This document shows positions 44,301 to 50,787 of a stretch of DNA of 50,787 nucleotides, one piece after another. The notes beneath the pieces were generated by a model. It searched no databases and was not told where the DNA came from. It saw only the letters and a program-made list of their open reading frames with translations. The stretch covers positions 1 to 50,787 of the forward strand of contig CANKWX010000024.1 of assembly GCA_947487165.1 (NCBI GenBank), written 5' to 3'. The translations under genes and the position numbers were made by a program. How positions within the stretch are numbered: position 1 is the stretch's first letter; each line of letters begins with the position of its first letter. The DNA comes from Burkholderiales bacterium (GTDB taxonomy: Bacteria > Pseudomonadota > Gammaproteobacteria > Burkholderiales > Burkholderiaceae_E).

Positions 44301-46442
44301 GACACCCCTGCAACGCGTGCAGCGGTCACCAGCGGCGCCACGGTGGACTGGCCCTCGATGCTTCTCGGTCCCGACAATGGCAACAACAATCTTAATCGGG
44401 TGAACGACAGCCTGCGGGCAGCGCTTGCCTCGCGCGGCAACTTCTATGCCGCGCAATCGGTGGCCGAACTCAAGAGCGGTGTGCTCAGCAGCTTCCTCGA
44501 ACTCGCAACCCGGCAAGGCTCGGCTGGCGGCGTGGCGGTGACTGGCCCGGCAATCACCAGCTTGTCGCAAGCGTTTTTCCCGAGCTACACCACAGGCAAG
44601 TGGTCAGGCTCTCTGAAAGCCTATAAATCGGCCGACCTCGAGTCGCTCGCTCAGGGCAATGTCGTCACGCCCGAGTGGACTGCGAGTCTTCCGGCCTATG
44701 GCACGCGAAACATTCTGTCGAGCAGCGCGCGTGCAGTACCGATCACCTTTGATCTTGCATCCCTGAATACCGATCAGCGGGCCAATCTGACGTCGTCAGA
44801 GGGCATTTCTCATACCGCGGCCGAAGCGGTGAGTTATCTGCGCGGTGATCAGAGTCTGGAGTTGCCCGCGGCCGGCTTGTTGCCAGGCACGAAATTTCGC
44901 AGGCGCGAGTCACTCCTGGGCGACATCATCAACTCGACGCCGCTTTATGTGAAAGCACCCGACTATGGCTATGGCGCCATGTCGAACATCGGTTCGTCTT
45001 ATGCCGCTTATGTGTCGACAAGGCGCACCGGCACGGACTCGACGGTTTATGTCGGCGCCAATGACGGCATGTTCCACGCCTTTAATGCCGCCGACGGCAA
45101 GGAGCGATTTGCGTATGTGCCGCGCGGTGTCTATCCGACATTGAAGAACCTGCTGGACCCGGCATACGAGCACAACTACTTTGTGGACGGGCCAGTCACC
45201 TCGGGCGACTGGCACGACGGCACATCGTGGCGTTCGGTGGTGATCGGCACCACCGGGGCAGGGGGAGCCAACGGCAATTCATCGGTCTTTGCAATCGACG
45301 TTACCAACCCGTCTGCCGTGACAAAGAACAACGTACAGTGGGATATCACGGCTTCCGATGATCAGGATCTCGGCCACATCCTGACGCGCGGTATCGTCGG
45401 ACGGATCAAGACCTCGAGCGGTAGCGGCACTAAGTGGGTCTACATGGTTGGCAACGGCTATGAAAGCAGAAGCAACAAGGCCGCATTGCTTGTCTTTGAT
45501 ATCGCCGACGGGCGAATGACCTCGATTCCGGTCGGCCCGACCTGGACCGCCGCCAGCGGTAACGCCGGTCGCAACGGCATGGGCGGCATCACCGTGGTTT
45601 ACGACTCCGAGCGCAACATCAAGCTGGCGTATGGCGGCGATCGCCAGGGCAATCTGTGGCGCTTTGACTTCAGCAGCGGCACGCCCGCAGGCGCCAAGGG
45701 CTTCGACAACTCCAACAGTCCGTTGTTTACCACTAATCCTTCTCCCCCGAACCCCACTGCCCCGATCACCGCTGCCCCGCGTCTGATACCGCACCCGCTT
45801 GGCGGGATGCTGATCATCTTCGGCACTGGAAAACTGTATGACGACGGCGACAGCATCGACAAAGCGGCCCAGGGCATCTATGCCATTTGGGAAAAGCCCA
45901 AGTACACCACCGGGACGATCACGAGCTCGCAGGTCCCTGAGCTCACGGTGACGACCGGTGGCGACGGCCGCACCATCGACACCAAAGTCGACTGGGCCAG
46001 TAAAATGGGATGGTGGGTAAAGCTGGCAGACGGCGAACGGATCATCTCTGATCCGACTGCCGATATCGGCTCGCTCACCGTGACTTCCTACGCACCGTCG
46101 GCGACACGCGATCCCTGCAATGGGGGAGGGGTGTCATATGTTTATCGCTTCGATTTTGCGACCGGCTTGATTACCGGCATGCAGGTAAGCGGGGTGGTCG
46201 GCGCAGTGACGCCGCTCACGATCGCCCCGACATCGACCACGCGCTCGACGTCTGGGGGCGTCAACATCAGCTCGGGCATCAGCGGCACCGGGAACGGCGG
46301 TGGAGGACCGCCGCCCCCGCCCCCACCGGGCGGACCGCAATGCCGCCTGTACAGCACCAGCATCCAGGGGCGGCCCAACGTGATCGCGGTCAACTGTCCG
46401 GGATTTACGCCGATGAGAGTCTGGCGTCAGCAGGTCCGATGA
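41310..46442 (+). CDS. pilY1: PilY1-type pilus tip adhesin with cysteine-repeat module
   Basis: 1710 residues, large for PilY1. A signal peptide (about 1-36, ending W-S-A-S) is followed by a segment with N-V-F-M-M-L-D58-D-S60-G-S62, an Asp-x-Ser-x-Ser MIDAS-like motif of von Willebrand A-type domains. Residues about 309-546 hold ten tandem cysteine-pair repeats. From about 1230 the conserved PilY1 beta-propeller is clear ([13 protein letters not shown]). The C-terminus has a Gly/Pro run and a short tail with two Cys. PilY1 caps the pilus and acts in adhesion, calcium-controlled retraction and surface sensing. GGAAG precedes the ATG at 41310. The repeat module is not part of the PilY1 proteins I know. 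Confidence 0.92.
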   Translation: MNATQTGWLGAIRQTFTKALVYLLCSLTAMPAWSASTLYQVPPFTSTEPPANVFMMLDDSGSMATHDLPTPAGITINRSTVPTKVTIRGEGADATGILAERTWTIDRDFDWELRAPALNPLWYNPATRYIPWNKDGTIMANASIGGRVATTNYGAFTARANAAELTERDPRQVPDSTTFTSGMSFTSLRASVGSNDGAGRGLLGTNSISQEEASGRTTRAQGRRVQMGTIADFRYHKVPFDFGPILPGATTAPRNGHAHHEWATHDDTTRPLDLFSRPLQVTTTTWVSGCFASEAICLAGNAPQASIPVTTWKRTNCNNVEETFTSDPGPLTCYSRPDCNNNTQYFSSNPGTLVCGYRWTDCYGNQQTQTTDPGTISCPIRRQNCDNSWSTYSTSPGALTCYQTRGCDGSAYGAWSATDPGTPSACYSRKNCANTTQYFSGTDPGSLSCNWSQTDCAGNPNTYATKPSNLTCYRQKDCTGTERTYSTPPSPETLLCKYSRNNCGATRATDYFPPAPDPGPLTCYSRTNCNGSITGPTATVLEPLTCPTATEENTIYQPWISTNASSKTEYPTTTVTREATGGGTKNSSVYERLNRKTLNVLNASTPTVTAITKTATELNRASSSITGSVCPSGTGLRGCTIPAPAGVPDPLALTPARYYYYTGSGDKGVPESYRVVQIDRTRPSAHVYPVIDATTGVAATAATSQRSDCAAKTSCTWLEEAQNYANWYLYYRNRLFAAQAVLADSLSSMTSPGQQKLRLGFGRINYYSGSFNPWKTETGTQITTMPAIDGEVNPGALVRGVRPFIVGTPDRTDFFNWLFSVSWQASTPNREAVDSVGRYFARKDKKGPWGAKPGTDDPTDTAPQLACRRNSLFLTTDGEWSYAGANQTPMSSSGPGEMTGPGGPHDADGVTGPTIIGHGPNDGASFTYDPQKWMQFTGGSSSQVKTLTDVAVYYWNHDLRPDLDNVILPVTEGSRPNPAFWQSMSTYIIGYGLSASMDTPATRAAVTSGATVDWPSMLLGPDNGNNNLNRVNDSLRAALASRGNFYAAQSVAELKSGVLSSFLELATRQGSAGGVAVTGPAITSLSQAFFPSYTTGKWSGSLKAYKSADLESLAQGNVVTPEWTASLPAYGTRNILSSSARAVPITFDLASLNTDQRANLTSSEGISHTAAEAVSYLRGDQSLELPAAGLLPGTKFRRRESLLGDIINSTPLYVKAPDYGYGAMSNIGSSYAAYVSTRRTGTDSTVYVGANDGMFHAFNAADGKERFAYVPRGVYPTLKNLLDPAYEHNYFVDGPVTSGDWHDGTSWRSVVIGTTGAGGANGNSSVFAIDVTNPSAVTKNNVQWDITASDDQDLGHILTRGIVGRIKTSSGSGTKWVYMVGNGYESRSNKAALLVFDIADGRMTSIPVGPTWTAASGNAGRNGMGGITVVYDSERNIKLAYGGDRQGNLWRFDFSSGTPAGAKGFDNSNSPLFTTNPSPPNPTAPITAAPRLIPHPLGGMLIIFGTGKLYDDGDSIDKAAQGIYAIWEKPKYTTGTITSSQVPELTVTTGGDGRTIDTKVDWASKMGWWVKLADGERIISDPTADIGSLTVTSYAPSATRDPCNGGGVSYVYRFDFATGLITGMQVSGVVGAVTPLTIAPTSTTRSTSGGVNISSGISGTGNGGGGPPPPPPPGGPQCRLYSTSIQGRPNVIAVNCPGFTPMRVWRQQVR
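42234..42947 (+). repeat. ten tandem cysteine-pair repeats in PilY1
   Basis: The protein stretch 309-546 divides into ten units of about 22-27 residues. Each has an internal Cys after a short Y-x-R/K-x-D/N type start, then a Ser/Thr/Tyr/Asn-rich stretch and the end (D/N)PG-x-L-(T/S/V)-C or a variant. Unit ends include G-P-L-T-C, G-T-L-V-C, G-T-I-S-C, G-A-L-T-C, T-P-S-A-C, G-S-L-S-C, S-N-L-T-C, T-L-L-C, G-P-L-T-C and E-P-L-T-C. Twenty Cys in even number suggest disulphides. Confidence 0.85.
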
Positions 46443-46470
46443 ATCCAATCAGTCTGAATTAACGAAGCTT

Positions 46471-46911
46471 ATGACCATGCCATCTTCCCGCCAGTCCGGC
46501 TTCACCCTCATCGAGCTGATGATCACCGTTGTGGTGGTTGCGGTCCTGGCCGCGATCGCCATCCCCTCTTATGGAGACTATCTCACCCGCTCACGGCGCA
46601 ACGATGCACGCATTTCACTCGCCCAATCGGCGCAGTGGCTGGAGCGGTTCAGGGCCGAGAATCGCGGCACGTATACCAACGCAGCCCTGCAGCCAGGCAC
46701 CGAGGTGTCGCCGGTATCCGGCAGGGCGATGTACGACATCACGGTCGCGGTCGGTGGCGGCGGCACGACCTATCTGCTCACCGCGACGCCCCGCGGTGGC
46801 AGCCCCATGGCGGGCGACCTGTGCGGAATTTACACATTGGGCAATGATGGTCGGCGCACTGCAGGCGGCAACAGCACCGGGGAAGTGTTCGACAGGTGCT
46901 GGAACCGCTGA
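46471..46911 (+). CDS. pilE: type IV pilin-like protein PilE
   Basis: 146 residues. The prepilin site is Q-S-G10 cut before F-T-L-I-E15-L-M-I-T, followed by the standard pilin helix to about residue 35. The C-terminal D-region has a Cys pair (C118 near G-D-L-C-G, and Cys near the end) as in PilE-type minor pilins. The last gene of the minor pilin cluster, 28 nt after pilY1, in the same position as pilE in Pseudomonas. It could be a minor or a major subunit; the cluster position favours minor. Confidence 0.92.
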   Translation: MTMPSSRQSGFTLIELMITVVVVAVLAAIAIPSYGDYLTRSRRNDARISLAQSAQWLERFRAENRGTYTNAALQPGTEVSPVSGRAMYDITVAVGGGGTTYLLTATPRGGSPMAGDLCGIYTLGNDGRRTAGGNSTGEVFDRCWNR

Positions 46912-47041
46912 TGGCAGTTTGCTTACCGCGGCATGTCTGTCGCGCTACACTCGTCGCGAAAGGCCATCTCGACATGGCCCGGGCGGACGGTGTAATCCGT
47001 TCTCCTGTCAGAAAACTTTTTGCCAGGAAGACACGCCATCC

Positions 47042-48175
47042 ATGGACCTTGCTTATTCCGATGAGCAGCGCATGTTCGCCGACAGCGCGAACGAGGTACT
47101 CACCAAACGCGCGCTGAAAGCCGACAACCAGTCCCTGTGGTCCGAGATGGCCGAGTTGGGATGGCTCGCCCTGCCGATACCCGAAGCCTATGGCGGTTTC
47201 GGCCAGGGCGCAGCCGATGTCGGCATCCTCTGCGAGCGCTTCGGGCGCCACCTGGTTGCAACGCCCTATGTGCCTGCGCTCGTACTGTGCGCACGACTCA
47301 TCGCGTCGCTTGGCACCGATGCGCAAAGAGCGGCTCTGCTGCCCGGACTCGCCAATGGCTCGCTGACGCTTGCACTGGCGCATACCGAGCGTGGCGCCCG
47401 CCACACCCTTCAGCATGTGACGCTATCGGCGAGCGCCGATGGCGGCGGATGGCGATTGTCCGGCGAGAAGATGGCGGCCATTGGCGCGGACCAGGCCGAC
47501 CGCATCCTTGTATCGGCGCGCCTGTCAGGTAGCAGTCGCGATGCCGCCGGCATTGCGGTCTTTGTGATCGAGCCGGGGCAATCCGGACTGCGTATCGATC
47601 GCTACGACACGGTTGACGGTGCAACCGCCGCCAGGCTGACCCTGACCGATGTGCATCTGCCAGCGTCAGCGCGGCTCGGTGCGACCGATGATGAGGCAGG
47701 GGGAGCCTTCACCGCGCTGGAGCACGCCTTTGATGCAGCCATCGCCGCCTGGTGTGCCGAGCTGCTTGGCCTGATGGAGTCTGCGACCGCCGCAACCATC
47801 GACTACACCAAAGTCAGGGTCCAGTTCGGCAAACCGCTGGCCGCCAATCAGGTGCTGCGCCATCGGATGGCTGACATGTCGGTCCATTGCGAGGTGGCGC
47901 GCTCGATGGCCTTGCGGGCCGCACTCCATGTCGATCATGCCGATGTCTCGGTACGGGCCCGGGCAGTGTCCGGCGCATGGGCCAAGGTCATCCGCGCCGC
48001 CCGGTCGGTCACCGAAGAGGCGATTCAGATGCATGGCGGCATGGGCGTCACCGACGAATTGAACGTCGGACTCTTTCTCAAGCGGGTGGTGGCACTTGAA
48101 GCGCTGGTGGGCGGTGCAGAGCACCATCTTCGCCGTCATGCTGCTCATTCGGCACGCAGCACGGCCAATGCTTAG
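47042..48175 (+). CDS. acyl-CoA dehydrogenase (first of a pair)
   Basis: 377 residues. N-terminal helical part with Y-S-D-E-Q-R-M-F-A-D-S, a middle beta domain that is less conserved (L-A-L-A-H-T-E-R-G-A-R), and a C-terminal helical domain with V-Q-F-G-K-P-L-A-A-N-Q and Q-M-H-G-G-M-G-V-T-D-E. The family is the one that often forms two-gene alpha2beta2 acyl-CoA dehydrogenases on bulky acyl-CoAs (steroid or bile-acid side chains, branched acids). CAGGAAG precedes this ATG; longer forms overlap pilE in another frame. The next gene follows after 9 nt. Confidence 0.92.
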   Translation: MDLAYSDEQRMFADSANEVLTKRALKADNQSLWSEMAELGWLALPIPEAYGGFGQGAADVGILCERFGRHLVATPYVPALVLCARLIASLGTDAQRAALLPGLANGSLTLALAHTERGARHTLQHVTLSASADGGGWRLSGEKMAAIGADQADRILVSARLSGSSRDAAGIAVFVIEPGQSGLRIDRYDTVDGATAARLTLTDVHLPASARLGATDDEAGGAFTALEHAFDAAIAAWCAELLGLMESATAATIDYTKVRVQFGKPLAANQVLRHRMADMSVHCEVARSMALRAALHVDHADVSVRARAVSGAWAKVIRAARSVTEEAIQMHGGMGVTDELNVGLFLKRVVALEALVGGAEHHLRRHAAHSARSTANA

Positions 48176-48184
48176 GAGCAGGAC

Positions 48185-49390
48185 ATGAACCTTGATTTCA
48201 CGCCCGATGAACTCGCCTTTCAGCAGGAAGTGCGAGCCTTTTTCGCAGAAAAACTCACGCCTGATCTGCGCCTTGCCAATGCTCTGACGCCGAGTGTTTT
48301 CTCCGACCCGGACATCTTCAGGCGCTGGCAGCGAATTTTGTTCGAGCGCGGATGGGCCGCTTCATCATGGCCTGCCGAATTTGGCGGCACCGGTTGGTCA
48401 ACTGCGCAGCAATATATTTTTGAAGTCGAGAACGCGATCGCCGGCGCGCCACCCCTTTTGCCCCAGGGCCTGCGCATGGTCGGGCCGGTCATCATGAAAT
48501 TCGGCACCCAGGCGCAAAAAGATTTTTATCTGCCGAAGATTCTGACCGGCGAAGATTACTGGTGCCAGGGCTATTCCGAGCCCGGGTCCGGCTCCGATCT
48601 GGCATCGCTCAAGACCCGCGCAGTACGCGATGGCGACGACTACATCATCAACGGCTCCAAGATCTGGACCTCGCACGCGCAGTTTGCCAATCGCATGTTT
48701 GCCCTGGTGCGCACCGCCGACTCGCCGAAAAAGCAGGACGGCATCAGCTTCATCCTGATCGACATGGATTCGCCCGGTATTTCGGTGCGTCCGATCCTGA
48801 CGATTGGCGGTGATCACGAGGTCAATCAGGTCTTCTTTGACGACGTGCGCGTGCCGATTGCGAACCTGGTCGGCGCCGAAGGGCAGGGCTGGTCTTATGG
48901 AAAATACCTGCTTGAGTTCGAGCGCGGCGGTGCGATGGCGTCGGGTCGCCTGCGCTCCAAACTCAGAAAGATCGAACAGCTCGCCGCGACCTATCGCGAT
49001 GGCGAGCATTCGCTGCTCGACTCACCGACGATTTCGCTGCGGCTGTCAGAACTCGAGATCGACATCGACGCGCTCGAAATGAGCGAGTTGCGGATCATGT
49101 CGAGTCTGCAGACCGGCCAGAACCCGGGGTCGGTGGCCTCATCGATGGCCAAGCTGCGCAACAGCGAGCTCAAACAGGCCGTTTCGCGTCTGGCGATCGA
49201 CATCCTCGGCGACGATGCACTCATCTGGGAGCCGCGTCGGCCGCTCTATGAACTTGATGAGTCGTCGCTGCTTGGCAGGCAAGCACTGTCAGTGAGCGCC
49301 GAGTATCTCAATACCCGTGCCTACACAATCTTTGGCGGAACCTCCGAGGTTCAGCGCGATGTGATCGCCAAGGTGGTCATCGGGATGTAA
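48185..49390 (+). CDS. acyl-CoA dehydrogenase (second of a pair)
   Basis: 401 residues. The middle domain has Q-G-Y-S-E-P-G-S-G-S-D-L and K-I-W-T-S-H-A-Q-F-A-N-R (FAD and substrate binding); the end has Y-T-I-F-G-G-T-S-E-V-Q-R. A TAGGAGCAGG ribosome-binding site overlaps the upstream stop, so both genes are translated from one mRNA. This subunit looks more complete in FAD-binding features than its partner. The 'FGGTSE' ending lacks the Glu of medium-chain enzymes at that point, so the catalytic base is probably elsewhere (L-L-E-F-E-R region). Confidence 0.93.
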   Translation: MNLDFTPDELAFQQEVRAFFAEKLTPDLRLANALTPSVFSDPDIFRRWQRILFERGWAASSWPAEFGGTGWSTAQQYIFEVENAIAGAPPLLPQGLRMVGPVIMKFGTQAQKDFYLPKILTGEDYWCQGYSEPGSGSDLASLKTRAVRDGDDYIINGSKIWTSHAQFANRMFALVRTADSPKKQDGISFILIDMDSPGISVRPILTIGGDHEVNQVFFDDVRVPIANLVGAEGQGWSYGKYLLEFERGGAMASGRLRSKLRKIEQLAATYRDGEHSLLDSPTISLRLSELEIDIDALEMSELRIMSSLQTGQNPGSVASSMAKLRNSELKQAVSRLAIDILGDDALIWEPRRPLYELDESSLLGRQALSVSAEYLNTRAYTIFGGTSEVQRDVIAKVVIGM

Positions 49391-49455
49391 GGTGGGGCTG
49401 GTCTGGCTGTCATGTATTACCATGCTTGATTTCAGTAACACTGCAAGGAAAGCGA

Positions 49456-49704
49456 ATGGCAACCACGCTGACGACAAAGGGCCAGGTCACCATCCCCAAA
49501 CGGATACGCGACGAACTGCAACTGCTTCCCGGAACATCGGTGCAGTTCTCGGTTAACGCGGCAGGCGAATTGGTCCTGCACCGGCCCAGGACAGCCAAGG
49601 GTCTTCGCCGCCCCAAGCCCGACCGATTCGAAACTGTGCGTGGCCGCGCAGATATCCGCTGGCGGACTGACGACTTGATGAAGCTGCTGCGCCCCAACGA
49701 CTGA
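49456..49704 (+). CDS. AbrB/SpoVT-type antitoxin (VapB/MazE-like)
   Basis: 82 residues. The N-terminal swapped-hairpin domain is T-L-T-T-K-G-Q-V-T-I-P-K-R-I-R-D, which binds DNA, and the C-terminal tail (R-R-P-K-P-D-R-F-E onward) would wrap a PIN toxin. AAGGAAAG precedes the ATG at 49456. The stop TGA overlaps the ATG of the PIN gene by one base. Antitoxins of this type usually repress their own promoter. The toxin partner is broken, so it may now be a solitary repressor. Confidence 0.87.
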   Translation: MATTLTTKGQVTIPKRIRDELQLLPGTSVQFSVNAAGELVLHRPRTAKGLRRPKPDRFETVRGRADIRWRTDDLMKLLRPND

Positions 49705-49904
49705 TGTTGCTGGTCGATACCAACGTCCTCGTGGACGTACTGCAGAACGACCCACAATGGGCGGACTGGTCCATCTCCCAGATGCGTGCGCAGGCTAGCC
49801 TTCATGCGCTGGTGATCAACCCCATCATCTACGCAGAGGTGTCCTTGTCTTTTTCAACCCTGGACTGCTCTAGGGAACTAGCTCGAACGGCACACGCGGT
49901 ATGA
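49704..49904 (+). pseudogene. truncated PIN-domain toxin (VapC-like)
   Basis: 66 residues, about half a normal VapC. The first Asp is in L-L-V-D-T-N-V-L-V-D, and a second acidic site follows in I-I-Y-A-E-V-S-L-S-F-S-T-L. After S-T-L-D (about nt 49864) the similarity stops and a short unrelated tail runs to a stop. The C-terminal half with the remaining PIN acidic residues is missing, so RNase activity is not expected. It follows the antitoxin in a TGATG overlap. A deletion or recombination junction lies near 49865. Confidence 0.8.
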
Positions 49905-49972
49905 CGTAATCCACCAGGTGCGCTTGTCACCATGGCCGGCCCGTGCTTGACCTGTTTTCGGAGGATGCTTCA

Positions 49973-50446
49973 ATGGATTTTGTAATCCAAGCCGTTGGCT
50001 ATGTGCGTGGAGGCAGAGCCGATCCGATCGACGATGATTGGGGAGCGAACCGGTCGACCATCGAACTCGATTCTGTCCTCTTCACGCCTGAGGCATTGGC
50101 AGGGCTTGATGCATTCAGCCATGTGGAAATCATTTTTGTCTTTGACAAGGTTGCTCCAGATAAGATTGAGAAAGGCGCTCGCCATCCGCGAGGCCGCCAA
50201 GACTGGCCCCTAACGGGAATTTTCGCGCAACGCGGCAAGAACAGGCCCAACCGGCTTGGGGTAACGGTTTGCAAAATCCTGTCGGTTGAAGGTACTTCGC
50301 TCCATGTCGAAGGTTTAGATGCAATTAGCGGGACCCCTGTTGTCGACATAAAGCCGGTCATGCGCGAGTTTCTACCGCGTGGCGAAGTTCGGCAGCCCGA
50401 ATGGGCTGGCGAGTTGATGGCAGCGTATTGGCAAATCCCAGACTAG
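49973..50446 (+). CDS. trmO: TrmO/TsaA-family tRNA N6-methyltransferase-like protein
   Basis: 157 residues. The start V-I-Q-A-V-G-Y-V-R-G and the later F-S-H-V-E-I-I-F-V-F-D, R-P-N-R-L-G-V-T-V and V-E-G-L-D-A-I-S-G-T-P-V-V-D-I-K-P match the TsaA/YaeB beta-barrel family. E. coli TrmO methylates t6A37 of tRNA-Thr(GGU) with SAM, but many family members are of unknown substrate. This one lacks the C-terminal extension of the E. coli enzyme. GGAGG lies 8 nt before the ATG. Base composition is lower in GC than the main window, suggesting separate origin. Confidence 0.85.
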   Translation: MDFVIQAVGYVRGGRADPIDDDWGANRSTIELDSVLFTPEALAGLDAFSHVEIIFVFDKVAPDKIEKGARHPRGRQDWPLTGIFAQRGKNRPNRLGVTVCKILSVEGTSLHVEGLDAISGTPVVDIKPVMREFLPRGEVRQPEWAGELMAAYWQIPD

Positions 50447-50463
50447 AGGTTCATGGGCTTTTT

Positions 50464-50787
50464 CTAAAGTTCGCTTGGCTTCAGAGCGTCCGCTTTCGCC
50501 TTGATGCCCCTCGTCCGAATACCGCCTGCATATTGGAGATAGCCTCCTATGCCCTTCACATAAGCCAACAGATCCACAAAAAACGGATGGCTACACAGCG
50601 TCGATGAATCGCCGACCAGCAACAGCTTGCGCCGTGCGCGGGTCATGCCCACGTTCATACGGCGGATGTCGGAGAGGAAGCCAATCTCGCTTTGGGGGTT
50701 GCTGCGTGTCAGTGAGATGGCAATGATGTCGCGCTCCTGGCCCTGAAACGAATCGACGGTCCCCACGCTGAGCCTGCGTTGCAGCAG
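50464..50787 (-). CDS. superfamily 1 (Dna2/NAM7-type) helicase, C-terminal part
   Basis: At least 108 residues visible; the gene runs off the right edge. The visible part has V-G-T-V-D-S-F-Q-G-Q-E-R-D (motif V region) and R-R-M-N-V-G-M-T-R-A-R-R (motif VI) followed by L-L-L-V-G-D, the end of an AAA_12-type helicase core. The protein ends with a Lys/Ala-rich tail. Stand-alone helicases of this kind occur in DNA repair and in several defence systems; which applies cannot be told from this fragment. It converges with the trmO-like gene. Confidence 0.85.
   Translation of the reverse strand: MLQRRLSVGTVDSFQGQERDIIAISLTRSNPQSEIGFLSDIRRMNVGMTRARRKLLLVGDSSTLCSHPFFVDLLAYVKGIGGYLQYAGGIRTRGIKAKADALKPSEL

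Noticed and set aside
43419-44570. A 383-codon open frame on the - strand inside pilY1
   Set aside because: Antisense to the continuous PilY1 reading; no signal, motif or ribosome-binding site.
46962-46979. GGCCAT/ATGGCC inverted repeat after pilE considered as a terminator
   Set aside because: Only 6 bp, 6-nt loop and followed by G/C, not T; too weak to call.
1-50787. CRISPR arrays, insertion sequences, prophage or integrase genes
   Set aside because: None seen: no regularly spaced direct repeats, no transposase motifs and no phage structural proteins in any frame.

Overview
The window looks like chromosome from a high-GC betaproteobacterium, most likely Burkholderiales. The reasons are GC-rich coding with strong codon bias, a Bug/TctC-type periplasmic receptor, a single-chain PurL, a fused MnmC, and a fimT-pilV-pilW-pilX-pilY1-pilE minor-pilin cluster. 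I see no insertion sequence, prophage, CRISPR array or recognisable defence island. The only patch that looks accessory is the far right end (about 49.4-50.8 kb).

Layout. 0-1 kb: a tRNA-Gly, tRNA-Cys, tRNA-Leu cluster matching the order downstream of pgsA in E. coli, with a small exported EF-hand protein gene between tRNA-Cys and tRNA-Leu. 1-4.6 kb: a three-gene membrane operon (polyprenol-phosphate sugar synthase fused to GtrA, a GT39/ArnT-like transferase, a PAP2 phosphatase) that reads as a lipid-linked surface glycosylation unit. 4.6-7.6 kb: tesA and a YbbA/LolD-like ABC ATPase, whose divergent start codons overlap, then the NAD(P)H-hydrate repair enzyme Nnr. 7.6-15.8 kb: dctP-dctQ-dctM-dadA on the minus strand, diverging from a large hydantoinase/5-oxoprolinase; together they could import and degrade a cyclic or D-amino-acid compound. 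15.9-20 kb: purL. 20-27.4 kb: mixed housekeeping and unknown genes (glycine-zipper protein, YkgJ-type cysteine cluster protein, AEC transporter, mnmC, a small membrane protein with dinB, P1 peptidase with a SIMPL-domain protein).

27.5-38.2 kb: a CoA-thioester catabolic region with three crotonase-family genes (two are tandem paralogues), an acyl-CoA dehydrogenase, an SDR dehydrogenase, an MBL hydrolase, a hotdog thioesterase, a biotin-dependent carboxyltransferase, an MFS transporter and a TctC receptor. Two clear inverted repeats in its intergenic regions look like repressor operators. 38.4-46.9 kb: the minor pilin operon; its PilY1 carries about ten tandem cysteine-pair repeats. 47-49.4 kb: a pair of adjacent acyl-CoA dehydrogenases likely to work together. 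49.4-50.8 kb: an AbrB-type antitoxin with a truncated PIN toxin, a TrmO-like gene and the C-terminal end of a superfamily 1 helicase.

I do not see a complete, wholly new system. The best candidates for something undescribed are the cysteine-repeat module in PilY1, the MnmC whose methyltransferase half has lost its usual motifs, and the dadA/TRAP/oxoprolinase module with a triplicated heptamer in its shared control region. All family calls come from reading motifs by eye; no database search was run.
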